A stretch of 11,756 bases of DNA. Origin: Chloroflexota bacterium (GTDB lineage: Bacteria; Chloroflexota; UBA6077; JADZDV01). This document shows, one piece after another, positions 5,853 through 11,756 of the stretch (position 1 is its first letter; each line of letters begins with the position of its first letter). The translations under genes were made by a program, and so were the position numbers. The notes beneath the pieces are model-generated. The model saw nothing but the letters and a program-made list of their open reading frames with translations, was not told the origin of the DNA and searched no databases. Location: assembly GCA_020850915.1 (NCBI GenBank), contig JADZDV010000273.1:1-11756 (forward strand). Direction: 5' to 3'.

Positions 5853-7055
5853 TCAGCCTCGCCCGTGGTAGAAGTCGTCGAGCGCCTTGGAGTAGTAAGC
5901 CCAGCCCTTCTGGCTCGGGTGGGAGCGATCGTCTCCGACGAAGAAGCGGTCCATGTCGAACTGTTTGAAGTCGATCAGCCGCACCCCGTACGGCTTCACC
6001 ACGTGTTGAAGCTTCCGGTAGTAGGCGGCGCGGGCTTTCTCCGAGACGCCCCAGTAGTCGTAAAACTCACCCTTGATCGGCACATTCAGCAGGATTGGCT
6101 GCGCGCCGAGCTCGCGCAGCCCCTGGAGCAGAAGCTGCAGCTCCAGCCAGGACGCCTCCTGCATCGCCCGCCGGTACGCCCCGTCCGAACCGCGGCCCTT
6201 CTGCCGGCGCAGCATCGCCCCGTTCTTGTCCCAGAACGAGTCTTCGAACCCGAACGGATTGTTGCTGGCGCGCCGCTGCGCCTCCTGGTCGGCCTGGGCC
6301 AGGATGGTCGGCCAGTCCAGCGCGCGCGCCTGCCGCGCGACGTTCGGATCAGGCTGTGCCTGGCGGATGAACGAGAGCGTCTCCCAGTGGTCCTGGAGCT
6401 GCAGGACCAGGTTCTGCAGCTTACCCAGCGGCAGCAGCGTATAGTAGGCGAACAGGTCTGGCCCGGAGCCTCGGGCCAGCCGCTCCACAGCGAGGCGTAG
6501 CAGCGGATCGCTCGCCAGCGTCGAGGGGTAGCGCAGCATCCGGCGCGCCACCTCCTCCTTGAAGTCGTCGCTCAGCACCGTGCTGAACACCAGCTCCGCT
6601 GCCTGCAAGCGCGAGAAATTGCCCTCGTAGTACGACCGTCTGGTCGCCGCCGTGTGAAAGAAGAAGGTCGGGGAGATGCAGATCGCCAGCTTTTCACCCC
6701 GCAATCCCGCGCCAACCGCTGCCACCTTCTGGAGGATGATCAGGGCCGTCGTACCCATCCTCCCGACCGGGAACACCTGGAAACCGGTCGGGTATGTGCT
6801 GAACAGCTCGGTTGCCTGATACGGCCCCACAAACGTGTCGAACTCCGAGCTGCCGTAGATCGGCAGCAGGTCTGGCTGGTGGAACGCCTGGAGCTGGAGG
6901 GCCAGCCCCTGGTTCTTGATCTGGAACAGCTCCGGAGCCAGCGCATGGACCAAGCGCGCCTCCGTCCACTGGCTGTAGACCACCCCGCCGCCGAGCAGCA
7001 CCGTCGTGAGCAGGACCGCCAGCAGGGCAGGCCCCAGGTGCGATCTGCTCTTCAC
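5853..7055 (-). CDS. DltD-like SGNH-fold membrane-anchored protein
   Basis: DltD proteins are membrane-anchored, face outward, and take part in D-alanylation of teichoic acids; relatives modify other surface polymers. With GTG 7055 as start (AGGTGG 8 bases before it) the protein has 400 residues, the usual size. Residues 8-27 form one hydrophobic signal anchor. IYGSSEF (66-72) is the nucleophile motif (Ser69 or Ser70), and DDRSHPSQKGW (375-385) supplies the Asp and His of the catalytic set, in the order of the DltD family. PIKGEFYDYWGV (326-337) is a further family-like stretch. The open frame extends to 7253, but the extra 66 residues are Arg/Gly/Ala-rich and come before the anchor, so they are excluded. 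No DltA, B or C is in the window, so the substrate is unknown and the symbol dltD is withheld. Confidence 0.82.
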   Translation of the reverse strand: MKSRSHLGPALLAVLLTTVLLGGGVVYSQWTEARLVHALAPELFQIKNQGLALQLQAFHQPDLLPIYGSSEFDTFVGPYQATELFSTYPTGFQVFPVGRMGTTALIILQKVAAVGAGLRGEKLAICISPTFFFHTAATRRSYYEGNFSRLQAAELVFSTVLSDDFKEEVARRMLRYPSTLASDPLLRLAVERLARGSGPDLFAYYTLLPLGKLQNLVLQLQDHWETLSFIRQAQPDPNVARQARALDWPTILAQADQEAQRRASNNPFGFEDSFWDKNGAMLRRQKGRGSDGAYRRAMQEASWLELQLLLQGLRELGAQPILLNVPIKGEFYDYWGVSEKARAAYYRKLQHVVKPYGVRLIDFKQFDMDRFFVGDDRSHPSQKGWAYYSKALDDFYHGRG

Positions 7056-7532
7056 TCTTCCGCCCACCTGAGCCAGGCGGCCTCGACCTCCTGCCTGAGC
7101 GCTGTGCCGGTGTCGCCATCGCCGGGCTTCACCGCCGCTCGGCCCGTGTCGGGCGGCGACAGGAACGTTGATCTCCAGCCTCGGTTGGTGCCTCCATGCG
7201 CGACGAGCCCCGCCCTGCTGCTGAGCGTTCGTATGCAATGCGGTCTGGCCCATTTCGATCGCCGGGAATGGCCCACCCCCGGTCTCGTCGTCCTCACCGG
7301 ATCCTCGCCCGCGCTGTGATCAGATTCCCCCCGACGGTCCCGTCTGGCCCGCTCGACGTTGTCCAGAGCGGCGCCTCCTACGATCATACGGATGCCAGCA
7401 GCCCGCGCCCTGGCCAAGAGATGAAGCTCCAATGAAGGCTCGCTAAACTCCTCCTGAAGCGTTCCCTCGCGCTTTACAGTACGGTTGTCAAGCGTCTCGA
7501 TGGCACCCTTCGCGCAAGCCCCCCACCCGGAC

Positions 7533-7553
7533 CTCCTCCCGCTGGGGGAGGAG
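7533..7553. repeat. G/C-rich inverted repeat of the CCTCTCCC type
   Basis: CTCCTCCC (7533-7540) and GGGAGGAG (7546-7553) are perfect complements around GCTGG, preceded by CCCCCCACCCGGA. Similar pyrimidine/purine hairpins are, from memory, a common interspersed repeat type in high-GC bacterial genomes. It ends ten bases before a consensus -10 box and lies inside the longest open frame of the next gene, which argues that the frame is not translated here. Confidence 0.5.
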
Positions 7554-7562
7554 ACGGGGCGG

Positions 7563-7568
7563 TATAAT
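7563..7568 (+). promoter_or_regulatory. Consensus -10 box TATAAT upstream of the GT87-like gene
   Basis: TATAAT is an exact sigma-70-type -10 hexamer in otherwise very GC-rich DNA, 27 bases before GTG 7596. The -35 position holds no good match (around CGCTGG, 7540-7545) and is occupied by the inverted repeat, so promoter strength is uncertain. A start near 7575 would leave a leader of about 20 bases. Confidence 0.45.
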
Positions 7569-7595
7569 CGCTGGGCTCGGAGGCCTTCTTTCTAC

Positions 7596-8996
7596 GTGAC
7601 CCCGCCAACTGCGGCTGACGCGCGCTCGCGGGCGACGGCTGATTTCTCCGCTCCTCAGCGCCCGAGTTGGCTCGTCGTCGGCTTGTACCTGCTTGGCGCC
7701 GCCATCTCCGTGCAGCTCGTGTGGTCGTCCCTGGTGCCGCTCTACGGCAAGAAGGGGACGGACTACCTCGTCGTCTACGAGGCGTCGCGCTCGTTGATCG
7801 AGGGCGGCCGGCTGTATGACCTGCAGAAGATCTCACGCGACCTGTTCGGTGCGAACTACCACCTGCCGCCGTTCGCGGCGATGATCGCCGAGCCGCTGGC
7901 GTTCCTGGGCGACGACCAGGCGCTGACGGCCTGGCGGGTGCTGGCGCTGGCGAGCCACTTTGGCGCGCTGGCGCTGCTGCTGCGGGTGCTCGGCGTCTCC
8001 CGCTGGTCGCCGCTGGCGCCAGCGGCGCTTGCCGTGTGGGCGTTCTGCTGGCCGGCGCGCTTCACCTTCATCCACGGCCAGTGGGACGCCTTCTTCTTGC
8101 TCGTCCTGGCGGCTGGACTGTGGGCCGAGCATCGGAAGCAGGGCGTCATCGCCGGGGCGCTGATCGCCATCGCCAGCAGCGTCAAGCCCTACCCTGGCCT
8201 GGCGATGGGTTACTTTCTGACGCGGCGGCGCTGGAGCGCCGTGCTCGCGGCGATCGTGGCCGCCGGCCTCTGCGCGGGCCTGGCGTACCTGGTCGCCGGT
8301 CCCCAGCAGACGACCACTTTCGTCCAGCGCGTCGCGCCGATGGTCGGCGCGACCACCGGGTATGTTGAGAACCAGTCGCTGACCGGGTTCGTCGCGCGGC
8401 TGCTCGAGCCGGAGGCGCGGCCGGTGCCGACGGAGCTCCCGCTCGTCTACACAGTCGGCCGCTTGCTGCTCGTCGCGCTGCTGGCGCCGCTCGTCCTGCT
8501 GGGGCTGCGAACGCCGCGCGATCGCCCGGCAGCAGACCTCCAGTACGCGGCCTGGGTGGCCACGGCGCCGATCGTCATCCCAGTCGCCTGGATGCACTAC
8601 CAGGAACTGCTGCTGCTGCCGTTGCTGGTGCTGGCCGCCAACTGGGCGGCGACGTCCGCGCCACGCCCGGCCAGGGTGGAATACGTCCTGTTCGCCGTGG
8701 GGCTCGTGCTGGTGGCGTTTGGCGATAACTACACGGTGCTCGGAGCGGAGACGGCTTCGGAGATGTTCAAGAACGAGCAAGCGCGGGTGAACGCGGCCAA
8801 CGCGCGGGTGCTGGCCGACTTCGCGGGGCCAGCCGTGCTGATCCTGTCCTACAAGCTGTACGGCGCTCTGCTGATCTGGGCGCTCTCCCTGCGCGCCGCC
8901 TGGCGCGCCTCGGCGTTCGAGGGGCGGTTCGCGCCCTGGCGGAGGCTGCCTACCGCGCGGCAGCAGACCAGCCGCCCACTGACCGGCGAGCGCTGA
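7596..8996 (+). CDS. GT87/DUF2029-like polytopic membrane glycosyltransferase
   Basis: GT87 enzymes are integral membrane transferases that take mannose or another sugar from a polyprenyl-phosphate donor and act on the outer membrane face. With GTG 7596 (GGAGG at 7579-7583, a rather long 12-base spacing) the product is 466 residues. Family features are a first membrane segment (25-47), the loop GTDYLVVYEASRSL with the likely catalytic Asp56 and GGRLYDL (70-76), YHLPPFAAM (88-96), HGQWDAFFLL (160-169), AIASSVKPYPGLAMGYFL (191-208) and ENQSLTGFVARLL (258-270). Around ten hydrophobic segments follow the N-terminus. The longer frame from TTG 7485 or ATG 7500 would add residues encoded by an inverted repeat and a -10 box, so it is rejected. 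Donor and acceptor are not predictable. The gene converges on the oxidoreductase gene with 7 bases between stops. Confidence 0.83.
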   Translation: MTPPTAADARSRATADFSAPQRPSWLVVGLYLLGAAISVQLVWSSLVPLYGKKGTDYLVVYEASRSLIEGGRLYDLQKISRDLFGANYHLPPFAAMIAEPLAFLGDDQALTAWRVLALASHFGALALLLRVLGVSRWSPLAPAALAVWAFCWPARFTFIHGQWDAFFLLVLAAGLWAEHRKQGVIAGALIAIASSVKPYPGLAMGYFLTRRRWSAVLAAIVAAGLCAGLAYLVAGPQQTTTFVQRVAPMVGATTGYVENQSLTGFVARLLEPEARPVPTELPLVYTVGRLLLVALLAPLVLLGLRTPRDRPAADLQYAAWVATAPIVIPVAWMHYQELLLLPLLVLAANWAATSAPRPARVEYVLFAVGLVLVAFGDNYTVLGAETASEMFKNEQARVNAANARVLADFAGPAVLILSYKLYGALLIWALSLRAAWRASAFEGRFAPWRRLPTARQQTSRPLTGER

Positions 8997-9003
8997 GCCT
9001 GCA

Positions 9004-9999
9004 TCAGCCGACCACCTGGAGCGTCGCACAGCGGCGGAGTGTGTCCATCAGAGCCGCGATCGCCTCGAAATCGGGCAGGAAGGCGTCGTACGGCTGCTCG
9101 CCGCGGATCGCCGACGCCATCGCCTCCACCAGCAGCAGGAAGTGGTCGGCCGGTTCCAGAAGCCGGGTCTGCTCGCGCCCGTTTCGGTCGCGCAGGACGA
9201 TGGTCGGGACGTGGTCCGGCGGCGCGCTGTAGGCGCGCTCGAGGCTGATCTGCCCGTCCGCGCCCCAGACGGTGTAGGCGTTGCGGTAGGCGAACCCGAT
9301 GCCGAAGACGACGCTGGCGGTGCGGCCGCCGGGGAACGCCAGGAGCGCTGTGCCACGCTCGTCCACCTCCCGCTCGGGGGAGCGGAACAGCGCGCCACCC
9401 AGCACATCCGGCTCGCCGCCGAGCAGCCGGCGGGCGGCGTGGAGGGGATAGCCGGCCGAATCGTTCAGCCCGCCGCCGCCGAGCGCCGCCCGGTAGCGGA
9501 TGTTGTCTTCGTTCAGGGGCGGAAAGCCGAAGGCGCCGTCGAAGTGGCGCGGCTCGCCGATCGCGCCGGCCTCGATCAAGCGGCGCACACAGGCGAGCTG
9601 CGGGTGGAAGAGCGACATGTACCCCTCGAGGAAGACCAGCCGCCGTTCCCGGGCTAGCGACGCGACCCGCCAGGCGCCGGCGGCGTCCAGAACGGCCGGC
9701 TTCTCGCAGTAGACGTGCTTGGAGGCCCCCAGCGCGCGCAGGGTCCAGGGCTCGTGCAGGTCGTTGGGCAGGCAGATGTAGACGGCGTCGACCTCGGGAT
9801 CGTCCAGGACCTCGTCGTACGAGGCGGTGGTGCGCAGGCCGAAGCGAGCCGCGATCTCCGAGCGCCTCGCCTCCGAACGGGAGGCCAGCACCACGGCTTC
9901 GGCACTCGGGGCGGCCTGGAGGGCCGGCAGGACGGAGCGCTGCGCGATCGCCGCGCCGCCGATAATGCCGAAGCGGACGCGCTGTGGCGTTCCAGCCAT
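9004..9999 (-). CDS. Gfo/Idh/MocA family NAD(P)-dependent oxidoreductase
   Basis: These enzymes oxidise or reduce sugars, inositols, keto-sugars or similar hydroxy compounds with NAD(P). The product from ATG 9999 is 331 residues. The Rossmann nucleotide-binding start is RFGIIGGAAIAQ (9-20), then ICLPNDLHEPW (75-85), the catalytic Lys in CEKPAV (98-103), EGYMSLFHPQ (125-134), and GGGGLNDSAGYPLHAARRLL (174-193), the substrate/catalytic segment with Asp180 and His187. FGFPPLNEDNIRY (157-169) resembles NDP-keto-sugar reductase or dihydrodiol dehydrogenase-like members, but the substrate cannot be fixed. The frame is open to 10128, but that part overlaps the upstream gene. ATG 9999 lies 8 bases after the upstream stop, with no strong ribosome binding site, suggesting coupled translation. 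Confidence 0.88.
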   Translation of the reverse strand: MAGTPQRVRFGIIGGAAIAQRSVLPALQAAPSAEAVVLASRSEARRSEIAARFGLRTTASYDEVLDDPEVDAVYICLPNDLHEPWTLRALGASKHVYCEKPAVLDAAGAWRVASLARERRLVFLEGYMSLFHPQLACVRRLIEAGAIGEPRHFDGAFGFPPLNEDNIRYRAALGGGGLNDSAGYPLHAARRLLGGEPDVLGGALFRSPEREVDERGTALLAFPGGRTASVVFGIGFAYRNAYTVWGADGQISLERAYSAPPDHVPTIVLRDRNGREQTRLLEPADHFLLLVEAMASAIRGEQPYDAFLPDFEAIAALMDTLRRCATLQVVG

Positions 10000-10007
10000 C
10001 GTGTCCG

Positions 10008-11756
10008 TTACTGTAGCAGCCGCTCGGCCAGGGTGAGGGCGTCGGCAGGCCAGAACATGGCCGGGCGCGGGCGGCGGTACTGCTGGTCGCCAGGCATGGG
10101 CCGACAGGTGAGCACGGCGCGGCGCCACTGGACGGGCAGCGCGTCGCGGCCGTGGACGGCGCCGACGAGCGCGCCGCAGATGGCGCCGTTGGTGTCCGTG
10201 TCGCCGCCGGCGCGGACCGTGCGGACCACCGCCTCCTCCGCCGATGGGGCGTGCAGGAGCTGGTAGAAGGCGTTCTGGAGCGCGACCAGCACCCAGCCCT
10301 GCTGCGAGAGGTAGTCGGCGGGCGGCTCGGCGGCCGCGTGCTCGATCACCTGGACGACAGCCGCCTCGAGGCAGTGTTTGCGAGCCCAGGCACGCGCCCC
10401 CTCATAGGTTGCTCGCGGGGTGCGCCCTTCGCGGATGGCGGCGGCGATCGCCACGGTGAAGACGGCGGAGGCCTCCTGGCAGACCGGATGGGGATGCGTC
10501 AGGCGGGCGTCCGCGCGAGCGGCGTCCGCCAGCTCTCGGGGGTCGTGCTGCCAGCCCCAGATGCCGAGCGGACTGACCCGCATGAGGGCGCCGTTGGCCT
10601 GGCTGGAGCGACTGGCAGCACGCATCGCGGTCTGAGCGGCGGTCCCGCTCCGGGCGTCGGAGAGCGAGATAGCACCGAGCGCCCGGGCCGTCGTGCTGCC
10701 CACGTCGAACGGACGGCACCAGTGGTGCTGACACGGCTCGAGCTGATGGGTCCAGCCGTGGTACCAGCGGGCGTAGGCCACGGCAACGGCCTCCGGATCG
10801 AAGCCCTCGCCGGCCACGATGGTTCTGGCCAGCAGGAGCGCCAGCTCGGAGTCGTCCGTGGGCTGGCCGGCCGTGATCTCGTGCGGCCCGCCGTGCGCGA
10901 GTAGGCGCGGGCCGCCGTCTGGAAAGGCGCGCGCGATAGCGGCGGCAGGCTGGAACTCGACCAGGGCGCCGAGGGCGTCGCCAGCGATCTGCCCCAGCAG
11001 ACAGCCCTGGGCCCGCCGCGGCACGGCGGTGTCGTGGATCAGGCGCCCCGCGGCGAGGCGGGCGGGCTCGAGCTCCGTCGGGACCGCCGCTTGGCCGAAG
11101 CCGCTACCGGCGGACTCGCTCCAGTTCGCCTGGCTGAGCTGCTGGACAACGGCCGGTCCGCCGCCGAAGCAGGCCATCGTGCCGCTCCGACCGTCGCGGC
11201 TGTCGCGCACTTCCTCGCCGGACTCGTTCACCAGCGTACCGCCCACGCCGCGGAGCAGGGCGTGGCCGGCCCCGTAGTCCCAGGCGACGGGGTAGCTGAG
11301 CGACACGCCGGCCGCGCCTTCGCCCGCCGCGACCAGCGCCAGGCGGTAGGCGATACTGGCGACCGGCATGAAGCGGGCTGGCGCCACGCAGGCGAGGTTG
11401 CCAGCCGGGTGGCGGTCGGCAGCCTGGGACACGATCACGACGTCGTCCGGGCCGAGCCGCTCCGGCCAGGGATCCCGCTGGACCGGCGCGCCTTTGCGAG
11501 TCAGCGGGCCTCGGCCCTCCGCCCAGGCGATACAATCGCCCCCATCGTCCGGGGCGTCCACGGCGTGGACCACACCGAGCACGGGCACGCCATCTCGCAG
11601 GAGGCCGATGGAGACGGCGTGGCCGCGGTAGCCAAGCTGCATCGCCTCCGTGCCGTCGTTGGGATCGACGAGCCAGAGGTGAGTCTCGCCACCCGCCGGC
11701 GCTCGCGCGCCGGTCTCTTCGCCCAGGTAGCCCCAGTCAGGAAAGGCGCCGGTCAA
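10008..11756 (-). CDS. Inositol monophosphatase-like and ADP-ribosylglycohydrolase fusion protein (N-terminus outside window)
   Basis: 582 residues are visible and the frame runs off the right edge; the TTG at the edge is not taken as the start. Domain one (visible residues 1 to about 205) is an inositol-monophosphatase-family Mg2+ phosphatase: LGEETG (11-16), WLVDPNDGTEAM (28-39, the metal motif DPxDGT) and AWDYGAGHALLRGVGGTL (158-175, WDxxAG). About 60 N-terminal residues are missing. Domain two (about 247-582) is an ADP-ribosylglycohydrolase: GCLLGQIAGDALGA (251-264), PTDDSELAL (299-307, metal ligands), ANGALMRVSPLGIW (387-400), THPHP (420-424) and AGGDTDTNGAICGAL (516-530, the second metal motif). 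Key residues of both domains look intact. The frame passes through a linker (about 206-246) with no break, so the fusion is real in this sequence. The oxidoreductase gene follows at once. The substrate is unknown. Confidence 0.9.
   Translation of the reverse strand: MTGAFPDWGYLGEETGARAPAGGETHLWLVDPNDGTEAMQLGYRGHAVSIGLLRDGVPVLGVVHAVDAPDDGGDCIAWAEGRGPLTRKGAPVQRDPWPERLGPDDVVIVSQAADRHPAGNLACVAPARFMPVASIAYRLALVAAGEGAAGVSLSYPVAWDYGAGHALLRGVGGTLVNESGEEVRDSRDGRSGTMACFGGGPAVVQQLSQANWSESAGSGFGQAAVPTELEPARLAAGRLIHDTAVPRRAQGCLLGQIAGDALGALVEFQPAAAIARAFPDGGPRLLAHGGPHEITAGQPTDDSELALLLARTIVAGEGFDPEAVAVAYARWYHGWTHQLEPCQHHWCRPFDVGSTTARALGAISLSDARSGTAAQTAMRAASRSSQANGALMRVSPLGIWGWQHDPRELADAARADARLTHPHPVCQEASAVFTVAIAAAIREGRTPRATYEGARAWARKHCLEAAVVQVIEHAAAEPPADYLSQQGWVLVALQNAFYQLLHAPSAEEAVVRTVRAGGDTDTNGAICGALVGAVHGRDALPVQWRRAVLTCRPMPGDQQYRRPRPAMFWPADALTLAERLLQ

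Larger units (their letters stand above)
7056..7595. other. Divergent interval without a convincing gene
   Basis: The interval separates the leftward DltD-like gene from the rightward glycosyltransferase gene. A leftward frame (7432 down to 7052) ends in QEVEAAWLRWAEE and its TGA overlaps the DltD-like GTG (GTGA, 7052-7055), like a coupled gene pair. The rest of that frame is Arg-rich without motifs, so at most the end of a decayed gene is present. The right end holds the inverted repeat and -10 box listed separately. No tRNA or terminator was seen. Confidence 0.5.

Noticed and set aside
5826..6500. Rightward frame of 224 codons opposite the DltD-like gene
   Set aside because: It is antisense to a protein with clear DltD-family motifs; its Arg/Leu/Pro-rich product looks like a shadow.
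7486..7491. TTGACA on the minus strand as the -35 of a promoter for the DltD-like gene
   Set aside because: No -10-like hexamer lies 16-18 bases further on; the position reads GAGGGA.
7833..9029. Leftward frame of 398 codons opposite the glycosyltransferase gene
   Set aside because: The product is rich in Arg, Gln and Gly without motifs, whereas the rightward strand encodes a coherent membrane protein of a known family.

Overview
This is a high-GC bacterial window with densely packed genes. The best guess for its source is a flagellated, high-GC lineage such as a Sphaerobacter/Thermomicrobia-type Chloroflexota. That guess rests on the flagellar gene order with fliW and csrA together, the DUF2029-type glycosyltransferase, the NPF-YG type ATPase fragment and the overall composition. 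It is inference: no rRNA or marker gene is present.

Left part, about 1-3563, + strand: the tail of a flgN-like chaperone gene, then flgK, flgL, fliW and csrA. These encode the hook-filament junction and the FliW/CsrA switch that controls flagellin translation in Bacillus subtilis. flgN/flgK and fliW/csrA overlap, flgK and flgL are one base apart, and only the flgL-fliW gap (2701-2850) is sizeable. That gap holds a repeat-like element and a strong hairpin with GGA in its loop, which could be a CsrA binding site. No flagellin gene follows csrA here; 3564-3990 appears non-coding.

Middle, 3991-5514, + strand: an isocitrate lyase/PEP mutase superfamily enzyme, followed by the most notable gene in the window. 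This is a carboxymuconolactone decarboxylase/AhpD-fold protein whose single reading frame is interrupted by one in-frame TGA. The TGA falls exactly where the second cysteine of the C-x-x-C redox motif belongs (Cys-Pro-Phe-TGA). A small perfect hairpin with G's in its loop begins 12 bases after the TGA, at a distance fitting a bacterial SECIS. The gene is best read as a selenoprotein of 196 residues with selenocysteine at position 81. A standard gene caller would split or truncate it.

Next, 5603-7055, - strand: a stand-alone DltD-like SGNH-fold membrane-anchored protein, followed downstream by a truncated remnant of an AAA-type ATPase. Region 7056-7595 has no convincing gene. It carries an interspersed-type hairpin and a consensus -10 box, and these argue for a GTG start at 7596 for the next gene, a GT87/DUF2029-like membrane glycosyltransferase ending at 8996.

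Right part, 9004-11756, - strand: a two-gene unit converging on the glycosyltransferase gene. The upstream gene runs off the window and fuses an inositol-monophosphatase-like domain to an ADP-ribosylglycohydrolase domain. Its stop is 8 bases before a Gfo/Idh/MocA-family oxidoreductase. The genes of the right half do not form a pathway that can be named with confidence.
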